Part shown: positions 33,351 to 42,316 of the stretch, piece by piece
Position numbering within the stretch: position 1 is the first letter of the stretch
How the letters are laid out: each line of letters begins with the position of its first letter
NCBI GenBank assembly: GCA_041671525.1
Contig: JBAZBJ010000007.1
Span: forward strand, 4,385-68,384
Direction: 5' to 3'
DNA from: UBA11098 sp041671525
Lineage (GTDB): Bacteria > Patescibacteriota > Minisyncoccia > Moranbacterales > UBA2206
Length of the DNA: 64,000 nucleotides
Notes under the pieces: generated by a model
Told to the model about the DNA's origin: nothing
Seen by the model: only the letters and a program-made list of their open reading frames with translations
The model's database searches: none
Translations under genes and position numbers: made by a program

Positions 33351-34196
33351 TTACTCCGACCTCGGCTCCAAAGTTTCTATACAATTGCCTTCATCATCGT
33401 AGATGAGTCTCAGGCGAGTATAAAAGGCTTCCTGATCTGATCGTGGTTGCACAGCGTTCTTTCTGGCGTCTTCCAGCGAAGTGAAATTTCCCCGGATAAT
33501 TTCGTCGTCATCCAAAAGAATGCCGATGACCCGATACTCGCCCGGGCGAGCGGCGTTGTAAGTGGCTTTTTCATAAGTGTCTTTACACGCCTTGAGAAAC
33601 ATTACCACCTTCTCCCGCTTGCTGATATCCAGAGTCAATGCTTTGTTGGCAACTCGGAGCAAAAAGATAGTCTCAGGCAGAAGTTTGTCGCCGGAAGCCT
33701 CAAGGCCAAAAAAATTGGCAATTGCCTGTTGTGCTTTAAGCAAGGAGGTCCACGAATTTGGGAATCGTGTTGCCGCGTTTTCGGCTTCGACCCACTCTCG
33801 TGCGCACATAATCGCCGCACCGAATGCTTCTACATATTCATCCGACTCTGAGTTCGTTTCCGTTGCATAGTCAAAAAGATATTCCGCCCCGCCCTTGTAA
33901 GGGCTTTTTTCTTCCGGCATTAATTCTGCGCCTCTTGGAACAAGACGGCGCTGTATCGAGCGGAACATTTCAATACCTGAAGAGAAGATATGATCTGCGG
34001 CTGCATCACGATCTTTGTCAGATGCGCTCTTTTGCTGCCCTTCTTTTTTTAGCGTTTCTTCTAACACTCTCATTAAACGCGGCGAATCCAATCCCTCTCC
34101 CTGCGTGCGTAAAATGCGCGATATTTTGAGCAAGCACGTTTCCGACATCCTTTGCCACGACTCCTGAAGCTGATGAGACACATCATTTTTTTGCAT
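33351..34196 (-). CDS. Unknown 281-residue protein
   Basis: AAGGAGG lies 5 bases before ATG 34196. The protein is soluble, mostly helical and charged, with segments LMRVLEETLKKEG, IFSSGIEMFRSIQRRL and a C-terminal beta-rich part (YRVIGILLDDDEIIRGNFTSLEDARKNA) that reads like a small alpha/beta domain. No known motif. First gene of a two-gene unit with the NUDIX hydrolase, from a TTGACA/TAATAT promoter with an inverted repeat in the leader. Confidence 0.7.
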   Translation of the reverse strand: MQKNDVSHQLQESWQRMSETCLLKISRILRTQGEGLDSPRLMRVLEETLKKEGQQKSASDKDRDAAADHIFSSGIEMFRSIQRRLVPRGAELMPEEKSPYKGGAEYLFDYATETNSESDEYVEAFGAAIMCAREWVEAENAATRFPNSWTSLLKAQQAIANFFGLEASGDKLLPETIFLLRVANKALTLDISKREKVVMFLKACKDTYEKATYNAARPGEYRVIGILLDDDEIIRGNFTSLEDARKNAVQPRSDQEAFYTRLRLIYDDEGNCIETLEPRSE

Positions 34197-34317
34197 GTTA
34201 TCCTCCTTGTCTCCTGTTTTTACAGGTCTTATGGGTTAATAGATAGCCGACGATCAAAGCAAAATACCTTGACGATGGCCAAAATTGTCAAAAAACATCA
34301 AAAATAGGTATCAAGGT

Positions 34318-34346
34318 ATATTAATACAGACTATGCTCTGTGTCAA
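34318..34346 (-). promoter_or_regulatory. Promoter of the 34196-32624 unit
   Basis: TTGACA, 17-bp spacer, TAATAT on the minus strand. AATACCTTGA (34263-34272) and TCAAGGTAT (34311-34319) form an inverted repeat in the leader, a possible operator or hairpin. Confidence 0.7.
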
Positions 34347-34378
34347 GCGTAATTTCTTAGGAATTAAATAAATATGCC

Positions 34379-34408
34379 AAAAAAATCGCTCTTTGAGAAC
34401 GATTTTTT
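34379..34408. terminator. Terminator after PL7 lyase 1
   Basis: AAAAAATCG ... CGATTTTTT hairpin, symmetric A and T runs. Confidence 0.7.
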
Positions 34409-34426
34409 AAGGTCTTAGCGTGCAGC

Positions 34427-35365
34427 TTAGCTGTGTTGGACGTCCAATTTGTGAATTACCACTTCGCCGTAATTGTTGCTTGAGCAATCTTTTTCCTTGG
34501 AGCAGTTGGATTGCGTGTAAGCGCCGGCTTTGAAATAGCAGCCGGAAGTTTTTTTGCTAAGCGTATAGGATGGAGCAGCGCTGCCATTGTAGTAAATTTG
34601 GATCTTGCCACCGGCGGCGACGAACTTGACCGTGAAGCGTTTGCCCAATTTATAGTTCGAGTCAAGTGTCGGACCTTCCTGACCGTTGATGTCGACAAAG
34701 AGTTTAGGATATTCCAAACGGATAACAATTACGTCATCCGAAGCATCATGGATCTGTCCGAGGACAACGTGTTTTTTTGTTTTAGGCACGGCGGTAATGG
34801 CGGCATCGATAAACATAGAATGTGTGCCGGAAGAAGTCGACCAGCTGGCCTGAGACGTTCCATTGGCTGACATTTCGCGCAATTCGGAACGCGGGTAACT
34901 GGAACCGCTGGTGGTGACACCATTGACCGCCGCGCGGAACACGACGCCATCAGCGGAATCGTTGACCCGGAAACATTGGGCATCTGCAAACGTCGAGAGC
35001 GATGGCGCTTTGATTTCGCGCGGCTTGCCGGACGCTCCGGTCGGCAGGGTTTGTTTCCAATTGGCCAGGTTGAGCACTTGAGCCGGAAAATTGGCCAAAT
35101 TTATCTTGGGAGTGTCGGCCAGATTGACGGCTGTTTTTTCGGAAGCGGGTTCTTCGCTCTCCACCGGAAGAGCCAACACCGGATCGCTGGATGGTTGAGC
35201 TTCGGCCGCGACTGCCGGCAATTCGTCTTTGGCCGGAGCGACCTCGGGCGTGACGTTTATTCTGGCCAGGCTGTCTTTTTTATAACTGGCGTAAGATTTT
35301 GCGACCAAAAAAACTCCTCCTGACAAGGCCAGGACGAGCAGGGAAAAGATGCGTAATCTTTTCAT
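34427..35365 (-). CDS. Family-7 polysaccharide (alginate) lyase, membrane-anchored
   Basis: A 312-residue protein: N-terminal membrane anchor (5-25), a Pro/Ala/Glu-rich stalk (30-90), then a PL7 jelly-roll with all three signatures: RSELR (159-163), QIH (204-206) and YFKAGAYTQ (277-285). PL7 enzymes cut alginate by beta-elimination. An extra cysteine pair (CYFKAG and QSNCSKEKDC) is shared with the other two lyases here. It has its own promoter and terminator on the minus strand. Likely role: trimming of the cell's own alginate-like polymer at the cell surface, or use of outside alginate. Confidence 0.93.
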   Translation of the reverse strand: MKRLRIFSLLVLALSGGVFLVAKSYASYKKDSLARINVTPEVAPAKDELPAVAAEAQPSSDPVLALPVESEEPASEKTAVNLADTPKINLANFPAQVLNLANWKQTLPTGASGKPREIKAPSLSTFADAQCFRVNDSADGVVFRAAVNGVTTSGSSYPRSELREMSANGTSQASWSTSSGTHSMFIDAAITAVPKTKKHVVLGQIHDASDDVIVIRLEYPKLFVDINGQEGPTLDSNYKLGKRFTVKFVAAGGKIQIYYNGSAAPSYTLSKKTSGCYFKAGAYTQSNCSKEKDCSSNNYGEVVIHKLDVQHS

Positions 35366-35441
35366 AATTTTTATTTTGCGAAGTGTTTTTTTAAAGGAGT
35401 ATTGTGACCCTTCACTTAATCACAACACAGCGGTACGAAGC

Positions 35442-35471
35442 AGTATAGCATGAATTTTCGGGAGTTGTCAA
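35442..35471 (-). promoter_or_regulatory. Promoter of PL7 lyase 1
   Basis: TTGACA, 18-bp spacer, TATACT on the minus strand, about 75 bases before the start codon. Confidence 0.7.
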
Positions 35472-35541
35472 CCGTCGCGCCCGAGAGGAATAATGAGCCT
35501 CCTTCAAGCCATAATCCGGTGTTTGTGAAACCAGGAAAAAA

Positions 35542-36924
35542 TTATTTGTTTCCGATTCGATTATAGATATCATCATAGCGGAGAATATCGTCTTCCCCAA
35601 GATAATCGCCCGTCTGGACTTCGATTATTTCCAAGTTAGTGGCACCGGCATTTCCCAGCCGATGCTTGGATCCGGCGGAAATATAGGTGCTTTCATTTTC
35701 ATTTAGGATGATTTCCTTGTCGCCATTGACGATCGAGGCAGTTCCGTTGACAACCACCCAATGCTCGGATCGATGGACATGCGATTGCAAACTGAGTTTC
35801 GCTCCCGGATAGACGGTCAAGCGCTTCACCTGGTGATTTTTGCCGTCAACTAGGATTTCATATTTTCCCCAGGGACGGTGGACGATCAAATTATTTTCCA
35901 GCTCGGGCAGATTATGTTCTTTGAGATAAGCGACGACTTTTTTGACATCTTCCGCACAACCCTGCTTCTGCACCAAAATACTGTCGACGGTTTCGATAAT
36001 ATTAATATTTTCCACCCCGATGGTTGCGATCAGCCGATCACTGTTCGAATGGACAAAAACGTTTTTGGAATCGAAATTGATATGGCGCGGATTGGAATTG
36101 GCCAACTTCATTTCCGCCAGACTGTCAAATGAGCCAATGTCATTCCAGCCAAAAACACCCTCGAATGTAATAACATTGTCGGATTTTTCCGATATCGCAT
36201 AATCGATCGAAATGGCCGGCAAGGTTTTAAATTTTTCCGTCAACACGGCAATATTTTGGGAAAAGAGTTTATAAATTTCGGGAGAGTATTTCTTCAGTTC
36301 CGCGGAAAAAGTATCCGCGTTGAAAACATACATGCCGGAGTTCCAAACATATTCACCGGAGTCCAAATATTGTTGGGCTGTGGCCTGATCCGGTTTTTCC
36401 TTGAAAGCCAATACCTTATTGTGACCACCTTCCTGAGCGCCCTTTTTAATATAACCATAACCGGTTTCCGGTCTGAGCGGAGTAATGCCTATGGTACCGA
36501 TATGATCACCCACTTCAGCGACCGCCAAGCGAACAGTTGCCAGATACTTTTCACTATCGCCGATATAATGGTCGGCTGGCAGAAAAAAGAGTGGTTCGTG
36601 CGGATCGATTTTTTTGATTTCCAGCAGATGCCGGACCGCCAAGGCGATGGCCGGGGCGGTGTTGAGACTGACCGGTTCGACCAGGATATTGTCCTTCGGA
36701 TAATCCGCATCCAGTTCCTTGATCTGATTGAAGACATTAAACACGCCTTCATAATTGGTGACAAAAAAAATGTTTTCCATCGGCATGATCTGGCGCATGC
36801 GCAGATAGGTTTCTTGCAGCAATGATTTGTCCGAATAGAGGGACAGGAATTGCTTGGCATAGTTTTTGCGCGAAAGCGGCCAAAGGCGCGTCCCGGAACC
36901 GCCGCAAAGGATAACACTGTACAT
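35542..36924 (-). CDS. manC: Mannose-1-phosphate guanylyltransferase / mannose-6-phosphate isomerase
   Basis: The 460-residue bifunctional enzyme (AlgA/ManC type) has the pyrophosphorylase signature CGGSGTRLWPLSR at the start, LPADHYI, GYGYIKKG and FKEKP in the first 350 residues, and a C-terminal cupin isomerase domain with HRPWGKYEIL, SLQSHVHRSEHW and an E-S-T-Y-I-S strand. It turns fructose-6-P into mannose-6-P and mannose-1-P into GDP-mannose, the donor for the dehydrogenase at 26828. The mutase step between is not encoded here. ATG 36924 is chosen over a TTG two codons upstream. Confidence 0.93.
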   Translation of the reverse strand: MYSVILCGGSGTRLWPLSRKNYAKQFLSLYSDKSLLQETYLRMRQIMPMENIFFVTNYEGVFNVFNQIKELDADYPKDNILVEPVSLNTAPAIALAVRHLLEIKKIDPHEPLFFLPADHYIGDSEKYLATVRLAVAEVGDHIGTIGITPLRPETGYGYIKKGAQEGGHNKVLAFKEKPDQATAQQYLDSGEYVWNSGMYVFNADTFSAELKKYSPEIYKLFSQNIAVLTEKFKTLPAISIDYAISEKSDNVITFEGVFGWNDIGSFDSLAEMKLANSNPRHINFDSKNVFVHSNSDRLIATIGVENINIIETVDSILVQKQGCAEDVKKVVAYLKEHNLPELENNLIVHRPWGKYEILVDGKNHQVKRLTVYPGAKLSLQSHVHRSEHWVVVNGTASIVNGDKEIILNENESTYISAGSKHRLGNAGATNLEIIEVQTGDYLGEDDILRYDDIYNRIGNK

Positions 36925-36960
36925 AAACAATTGCTTAGTTGCTAAAATAATCGCCCCTTC

Positions 36961-36989
36961 ATTCTAGTTAATTGTGGCCGTTCGGTCAA
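36961..36989 (-). promoter_or_regulatory. Promoter of manC
   Basis: TTGACC, 17-bp spacer, TAGAAT on the minus strand, ending just inside the gap between PL7 lyase 2 and manC. Confidence 0.7.
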
Positions 36990-36993
36990 ACTC

Positions 36994-37824
36994 TTAGCGG
37001 TGGCTCAGGTCGGCTCGATAGACAACAACCTCCCCATAATTTCCGTCCGTGCAAAGATACGGATCTTCTTCCGTCTCGCAGTTCGACTGGGTATAAACGC
37101 CGACTTTAAAATAGGCCATTTTCACTTTTTTCTCAAGAACATAGACCGGATCGGCGCTGCCGTTATAATACACCATAATCTTTCCATCCTCAGCGACAAA
37201 TTTGACGGTGAATTTTTTGCCAAGGGTATAATCTTCATCCAGGGTGAGCAGATTGCTTTTGCCGCGGCCAATGAAAAGTTTGGGGTATTCCAGGCGGATC
37301 ACCAAAAGATCGTCATCGTCACCGTGGATCTGGCCGGCCACAACGTCCGGTTTAGACTTCGGCACGGCCGTGATGGCCTCTTCCAGCAAGAGCGTGTGAA
37401 TTCCACTTGTTGAAGGCCAGAAGGCTTCCTGCGTTCCGCCCTTGGTCATCTCGCGCAATTCCGAACGGGCATAATTTGTGTTTCCGGTCGTCGGCGCGTT
37501 GACCGGAGCGCGAAATTGCACACCTCTCTGGTCCGCGGTTAGTTTGAACCAGGGCAAAAATTCATAGTCCTTTAATTGCGACTGGGAAATTTCTTGCGGG
37601 TCTGAAGATTTACCGGCACTTCTCACCGGCAGAGTCAATTTCCAATTGGTCAGATCGAGTATCCTGGAAGGACAAGCTCCCCCGGTGCAAGGCGTGGATG
37701 GCTGCTGAATGGTCGGCTGCGAAATTGGAGACATGCGAATCTTTTTCGACCTAAACGCAAAAAGCGCCAATGCAACGACAAGTAATATGACGATAATAAT
37801 CCAAAATTTTTTATTATTTCCCAT
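36994..37824 (-). CDS. Family-7 alginate lyase 2, membrane-anchored
   Basis: A 276-residue protein with an N-terminal membrane helix (8-24), a short linker and a PL7 domain: RSELR (120-124), QIH (165-167), YFKVGVYTQ (238-246). It differs most from the other two: the substrate loop reads HGDDDD instead of HDASDD. The extra cysteines are kept. ATG 37824 is chosen over a TTG 12 bases upstream. A weak TTGTTG/TATGAT pair at about 37850-37880 may be its promoter. Confidence 0.92.
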   Translation of the reverse strand: MGNNKKFWIIIVILLVVALALFAFRSKKIRMSPISQPTIQQPSTPCTGGACPSRILDLTNWKLTLPVRSAGKSSDPQEISQSQLKDYEFLPWFKLTADQRGVQFRAPVNAPTTGNTNYARSELREMTKGGTQEAFWPSTSGIHTLLLEEAITAVPKSKPDVVAGQIHGDDDDLLVIRLEYPKLFIGRGKSNLLTLDEDYTLGKKFTVKFVAEDGKIMVYYNGSADPVYVLEKKVKMAYFKVGVYTQSNCETEEDPYLCTDGNYGEVVVYRADLSHR

Positions 37825-37983
37825 GCACTTTTTCAATTACTTTACAATCATACTCTTATTGACGTACTACAACAATACCAGGCCATCAGTTCAAAATGAC
37901 GCCTCCACTGGCGAAATTACTTTTAAGCCGGACAGACGAATAATCTTTATCCTAAGGCTTTTTTAATCCTGGCTGCGGAATAC

Positions 37984-38013
37984 TTGACAAGCCGCGACAC
38001 AAACTGCTATACT
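37984..38013 (+). promoter_or_regulatory. Promoter upstream of leader peptide and PL7 lyase 3
   Basis: TTGACA (37984-37989), 18-bp spacer, TATACT (38008-38013). The 367-base gap between lyases 2 and 3 holds this promoter, a short open frame, a terminator hairpin and a near-repeat (about 38030-38056 and 38092-38112) with the shared words ATAGG, ATTTGTCC and AGAAT. Confidence 0.75.
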
Positions 38014-38075
38014 TGTGCTTGCCATTCTCGCGATAGGTCATTTGTCCGAGAATATCCTAGGAGAATAAAATAAAA

Positions 38076-38126
38076 ATGATCAGAAAAAACAATAGGATTT
38101 GTCCAGAATCTCTTTGCCTCGATTAG
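38076..38126 (+). CDS. Possible 16-residue leader peptide
   Basis: MIRKNNRICPESLCLD with its TAG inside the loop of the following terminator. An AGGAG site lies 12 bases before the ATG, which is a long spacing. Translation could affect hairpin formation and so expression of lyase 3. It may equally be chance; no relative is known to me. Confidence 0.35.
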   Translation: MIRKNNRICPESLCLD

Positions 38127-38140
38127 GCAAAGGGTTTTTT
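38112..38140 (+). terminator. Terminator or attenuator before PL7 lyase 3
   Basis: CTTTGCCT (38112-38119) pairs with AGGCAAAG (38125-38132), followed by GG and six T. It lies between the promoter and the lyase gene, which starts 52 bases later, so it is likely an attenuator. Confidence 0.7.
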
Positions 38141-38191
38141 ATTGTCAATTTTCCGGTCACCCAGCAGCCATAAATAATTAACAAAAAAAAT

Positions 38192-39919
38192 ATGCATATG
38201 CATACAAGAAGAAAGCAGCACAACCCGCGCTACATCTTGCCGGTCTTTTTCCTCGTCGTATTCCTGGCGTTTGGTTTCTCCAGTTCTCACCCTGACGTTT
38301 CGGCTGCGACCCTTCCGGCACAAGTGCTGAATCTCACTAACTGGAAAGAGACCCTGCCAACCGGTTCCTCCGGCAGTCCGACAGAAATCCTCCAGTCATC
38401 ATTGTCCTCGTTTTCCACCCCGCCATATTTTCAAGTCAACTCAACCGGCAACGGCGTGCAATTCCGCGCTCCGGTTAATGGTGTGACCACCAGTGGTTCC
38501 GGCTATCCCCGCTCCGAATTGCGCGAGATGACGAATAATGGGACTACTCAGGCCAGCTGGTCAACAACGTCCGGCACGCATGCAATGTATATTGACGAAG
38601 CCATCACGGCCGTGCCGCAAACCAAGAAACATGTCGTGGCCGGGCAGATCCATGATGCTTCGGATGATGTGATTGTCATCCGTTTGGAATATCCCAAACT
38701 CTTCATTGATATCAATGGCGTCACCGGACCGACGCTTGATGCGAACTATACCCTCGGCAAAAGATTCCAAGTGATCTTTATGGCGACGAACGGCCAGATC
38801 AAAATCTATTACAACGGCGGGGCGACTCCGGCTTACACGCTGAATAAATCCGGATCCGGAAATTATTTCAAGGCCGGAGCCTACACCCAGTCAAATTGCT
38901 CCAAGGAAGCAGTCTGCAGCAGCAGCAACTATGGAGAAGTTGTCGTCTATAATTTGGCAGTGCAACATGCAACTGCCAATGCCGCACCTATTTTGACATC
39001 CATGACTACTCCGCTTCCCACACCAATTCCAGCGCCAACTCCAACGCCCACACCAACTCCAACGACTACGCCTACACCTACGCCCACACCAACTCCAACG
39101 ACTACGCCTACACCAACTCCGACTCCGACTGTGGGAACCTCCTTCGAAGCCGAATCGGGCACTGTGACCGCGCCGATGCAGATAGTTTCCGATGCGAATG
39201 CGGCTGGCGGCAAGTATGTCGTCCAGACAACTGATACCGGCACCGGACGCATACAATATTCCGTCGCGATACCAACGGCCGGGCAATATCAACTCAGCGC
39301 CAAAGTGATTGCACCGAACGGCTCTTCCAACTCAGTCTATTATTCACTGGACGGCGGCTCAACCAACACTTGGAATTTCCCCGACACACTGACCGATTGG
39401 ACCTGGACGGACGGACCAATCATCAATTTAACGCAAGGAACCCACACCTTTCTAGTGACCAAGCGCGAAAAAAATACCAAACTTGATGCTTTTGCATTCA
39501 AGGCGATAACCGCGACAACCACCTCCTCAGCCATTGATGGCACCCAGGCATTTGAGGCGGAAAGCGGAAACGCCTCTGGCGGCATGAGCATTCAAACAAA
39601 CGATCCGACGGCTACTGGCGGTAAATATGTTCAGGCCGATGCCTCCGGTTCCATGACCTATCAAATAAATATGCCAACAGCCGGAACATACCGAGTGGCG
39701 GGCTGGATCAGAGCCGCCAACGGATCATCCGATTCATTCTATGTATCATTGGATGGCTCTTCCTCCAAGACGTGGACACTGGCCGCTCCAACCACCGCGT
39801 GGACCTATGATCTGGACGACAGCAACACGTTCACCCTCAGCGCGGGAAATCACAAACTGACTCTCAAATACCGCGAGGCGGGAGCGAAGGTCGACCGATT
39901 GATTTTGGTCAAGCAATAA
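38192..39919 (+). CDS. Secreted family-7 alginate lyase 3 with two carbohydrate-binding modules
   Basis: The 575-residue protein has a signal peptide or anchor (12-38), a PL7 domain (42-262) with RSELR (107-111), QIH (152-154) and YFKAGAYTQ (225-233), a Thr-Pro linker (270-313) and two beta-sandwich modules, each starting FEAESG (318 and about 453) like CBM6/35. The catalytic domain is clearly a close relative of lyase 1. The linker DNA is a tandem run of CCAACTCCAACG-type units. It is the only lyase here on the plus strand and the only one with binding modules, suggesting action on bulk polymer. Confidence 0.93.
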   Translation: MHMHTRRKQHNPRYILPVFFLVVFLAFGFSSSHPDVSAATLPAQVLNLTNWKETLPTGSSGSPTEILQSSLSSFSTPPYFQVNSTGNGVQFRAPVNGVTTSGSGYPRSELREMTNNGTTQASWSTTSGTHAMYIDEAITAVPQTKKHVVAGQIHDASDDVIVIRLEYPKLFIDINGVTGPTLDANYTLGKRFQVIFMATNGQIKIYYNGGATPAYTLNKSGSGNYFKAGAYTQSNCSKEAVCSSSNYGEVVVYNLAVQHATANAAPILTSMTTPLPTPIPAPTPTPTPTPTTTPTPTPTPTPTTTPTPTPTPTVGTSFEAESGTVTAPMQIVSDANAAGGKYVVQTTDTGTGRIQYSVAIPTAGQYQLSAKVIAPNGSSNSVYYSLDGGSTNTWNFPDTLTDWTWTDGPIINLTQGTHTFLVTKREKNTKLDAFAFKAITATTTSSAIDGTQAFEAESGNASGGMSIQTNDPTATGGKYVQADASGSMTYQINMPTAGTYRVAGWIRAANGSSDSFYVSLDGSSSKTWTLAAPTTAWTYDLDDSNTFTLSAGNHKLTLKYREAGAKVDRLILVKQ

Positions 39920-39963
39920 AAGGTAGCGGGCCAATAACAAAAAATTGCCAACAGCACAAATAA

Positions 39964-39995
39964 AAGAGGGAAACAGACTTGTCTGTTTCCCTCTT
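39964..39995 (-). terminator. Terminator after the GAF-type gene
   Basis: A 15-bp perfect stem AAGAGGGAAACAGAC / GTCTGTTTCCCTCTT with a T-rich tail on the minus strand; it may also serve lyase 3. Confidence 0.8.
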
Positions 39996-39999
39996 GGCG

Positions 40000-41166
40000 T
40001 CACATGACCGGCAATGTGATTCTTAGCCGATTCTCCTCCACCCTTATAACGCCGTCCAATATCTCCGTAATGGATGATATCCTCGATATCCTAGGGTCGA
40101 TGACTGTTTTGTATGGTTGGAATCCCGAACAGCTGAAAAGCAAATCAACCTCTTTCTGGATGGGTTTATGGAAAAAATCTATCTCGAGTTTTTCATCAAT
40201 CTCCATATTTCCCAGCATGTATTCCCTGATCCAGGTGAACAAACCGCCAACCAATTTTTCCGAATGGTTCAGAAATAAATGCGAAGGCGCCGAACCAGAT
40301 TTCAATATGAATGGTTCACTGGCAAATATCAGCAGGTATTCGGAAAGTAGTTTCTTTTCCTTTTCCGCTTCCAGGCCGTGTTGCAGGAATTTCCGGACGT
40401 CGTTCATGAGTCCGAGGTCTCTATGCATCTGGTTTAGATTCTGGAAGGCCATCGTCATATAATACTCAGCTGTAGAGGTGTCACCCTTTTCCTTGGCCTT
40501 CTTGCTTCTTTCCATAAAGAGTCCGATCGAAGAATCACGATTACCGATGATATCCTCCAGGGAAGTCAGCAGAACGGCACTTTTCAGCGGCGCGCTTTTT
40601 TTGCGTTCCCTGATATCGTTATAATGCCGACGAATGGAAGCCGATGCTATCTCAGCACAACGTTCCAAAAAAATTTGATCATCCGTGTTAAACTCCGCGG
40701 AACCATCCACCCGATCAAATACAAAGAGCCAACCAATCTCATTATCCGCGTTTTCAACTGGCACTATCGCCACATGGGCGATATCCTTGCGAACGGCGTG
40801 ATCCTGCATATAATCAGTAAGCTTGTTCTCTTGCGCCTTATTAGCGATGACGATTTTCTTCTCCTCGATCGCTTGCAGCAGCGCGATTTTCGGCGTCGGC
40901 TCAAAAAGTCTACCGACATCTCCCTGCCCGTGCCGAACACTATCCATTGGCATACCAAAAATTATTTGGTATGCATCCAGGCTCTCACTTTCTCCCAATC
41001 GGAACAACTTCAGGATGACAAACTGCACCGGTTGTCCGCAGACTGCGAGGGCCATTTTTGTGGCCGCGTCCGCTAAAAGCTGAAATGGATCTTCAATCTC
41101 AAACGCAGACACAGCCACCTCTTTCAAGATGCCCGCTCTTTTGCTCCACTCACTCTCGTCTTCCAT
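40000..41166 (-). CDS. GAF-domain protein with kinase-like C-terminus, unknown
   Basis: A 388-residue soluble protein. Residues about 20-180 look like a GAF domain (VFDRVDGSAEFNTDDQIFLERCAEIASASI at its end is typical). A helical middle (200-270) follows, then a C-terminal part with FLNHSEKLVGGLFTWIRE and a beta-rich end that recall a histidine-kinase ATPase fold without clear N and G boxes. It may be a degenerate sensor. AGAGGTG precedes the ATG; it has its own promoter and terminator. Confidence 0.65.
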   Translation of the reverse strand: MEDESEWSKRAGILKEVAVSAFEIEDPFQLLADAATKMALAVCGQPVQFVILKLFRLGESESLDAYQIIFGMPMDSVRHGQGDVGRLFEPTPKIALLQAIEEKKIVIANKAQENKLTDYMQDHAVRKDIAHVAIVPVENADNEIGWLFVFDRVDGSAEFNTDDQIFLERCAEIASASIRRHYNDIRERKKSAPLKSAVLLTSLEDIIGNRDSSIGLFMERSKKAKEKGDTSTAEYYMTMAFQNLNQMHRDLGLMNDVRKFLQHGLEAEKEKKLLSEYLLIFASEPFILKSGSAPSHLFLNHSEKLVGGLFTWIREYMLGNMEIDEKLEIDFFHKPIQKEVDLLFSCSGFQPYKTVIDPRISRISSITEILDGVIRVEENRLRITLPVM

Positions 41167-41253
41167 GATTCACCTCTTTCTTTTTTTTATTTAAAATTTT
41201 ATTCCATTAAGCTCCCGCTTGAGCATAATCGATGTAAAGGTACTGTACGGCAT

Positions 41254-41282
41254 AGGATAGTCTAAATTTGTCCCGTTGTCAA
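41254..41282 (-). promoter_or_regulatory. Promoter of the GAF-type gene
   Basis: TTGACA, 17-bp spacer, TATCCT on the minus strand. Confidence 0.7.
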
Positions 41283-41330
41283 GCTCGCAATAATCCCAAT
41301 CATGAGCTTTTTCTTATAAATGTAAGCACA

Positions 41331-41368
41331 AAAAAATCTCGACCCAATTGCTCGTGGTCGAGATTTTT
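41331..41368 (-). terminator. Terminator after ftsX
   Basis: AAAATCTCGACC ... GGTCGAGATTTT hairpin with a long T-run on the minus strand. Confidence 0.85.
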
Positions 41369-41393
41369 CATGCTACGGAAATATTTTTTCGTG

Positions 41394-42305
41394 CTACACC
41401 TTCAGATACTTCCGCATGGCAATGGCGCTGCTCACAACGCCGAGGATGATGCCGGCCAGCAGTTGGATGCCGAGGATCTGCGGGAAATTGGTTTTGTAGA
41501 AATCCACCAGGTTTTCCGACGGCACCATAGAGGAGACATAGGGGGTCACAAATTTCAGGGTGACAAAAAGAATCAGCATGGAGATGAGCGAGGCCACGAT
41601 GCCATACAAGACGCCTTCAAAAACAAACGGCAGACGGATATAGGTATTGGAAGCACCCACCAGGCGCATGACTTCAATTTCCCGGCGCTGCGCATAGATG
41701 GTGATGCGGATCGTGTTGAAGGTCGTCAGGATGGAAATGGCCGCCAGGATGATGCCCAGACTGATGCCGACGCGGCGGATGGTGGCGATGATACTGTTCA
41801 ATTTGTCGATAATTTCCTTGTTGCGGCCATAATTGATGCGGCTGATTTCGCCTTTATACGCAGCGTCATTGGTGACGTAGTCCGCAATGCCTTGATATTG
41901 GTTGGGGTCATTAGATTTGATCACCAGCGAAGCCAGCAGCGGATTTTCTCCGATTTCTTCAAGGGATTGCAGGATGATCGGCTCGTCGGCATTGTCACGC
42001 TTGAAATTCTCCAGGGCGGCATCGCGTGAAACATATTCGACGGATTGTACCAAACCGTTTTTTTCCAGATCAACTTTGGCGGCGGCAATCGCTTCCTCAC
42101 TCACGCCCGGCTTGAAATAAACACTCACATTGACCTTGCTCTGCACGTCCTTGAGAATATTATTCACCGAGTGTGTGACCACGTACAAAACACTCACCAC
42201 ATATAGGGAAAGGATCAGAATGGTGACGGTCGCCAAACTCAACCACACATTGCGGAAAAGATTCTTGAGCGCTTCTTTAAATGTTCTACCGATTGCCAAA
42301 AACAT
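41394..42305 (-). CDS. ftsX: Cell division permease FtsX
   Basis: The 303-residue protein has an N-terminal helix (about 20-45), an outer loop with VNVSVYFKPGVSEEAI, and three more membrane helices with IILAAISILTTFNTIRITIYAQRREIEVMRLVGAS, the hallmark of FtsX. With FtsE it drives wall hydrolases at the septum; the EnvC-like protein at 13210 is a possible partner. ATG 42305 lies just past the ftsE stop, so the two are co-translated. Confidence 0.95.
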   Translation of the reverse strand: MFLAIGRTFKEALKNLFRNVWLSLATVTILILSLYVVSVLYVVTHSVNNILKDVQSKVNVSVYFKPGVSEEAIAAAKVDLEKNGLVQSVEYVSRDAALENFKRDNADEPIILQSLEEIGENPLLASLVIKSNDPNQYQGIADYVTNDAAYKGEISRINYGRNKEIIDKLNSIIATIRRVGISLGIILAAISILTTFNTIRITIYAQRREIEVMRLVGASNTYIRLPFVFEGVLYGIVASLISMLILFVTLKFVTPYVSSMVPSENLVDFYKTNFPQILGIQLLAGIILGVVSSAIAMRKYLKV

Positions 42306-42316
42306 AGGGTTTATAT

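Noticed and set aside
39010..39130. Tandem repeat considered as a CRISPR-like array
   Set aside because: Units are short, contiguous and in frame, coding a Pro-Thr linker; there are no spacers and no cas genes.
38891..39292. Minus-strand frames opposite the Thr-Pro linker of lyase 3
   Set aside because: Low-complexity Arg/Ser or Val/Gly translations of the tandem repeat only.
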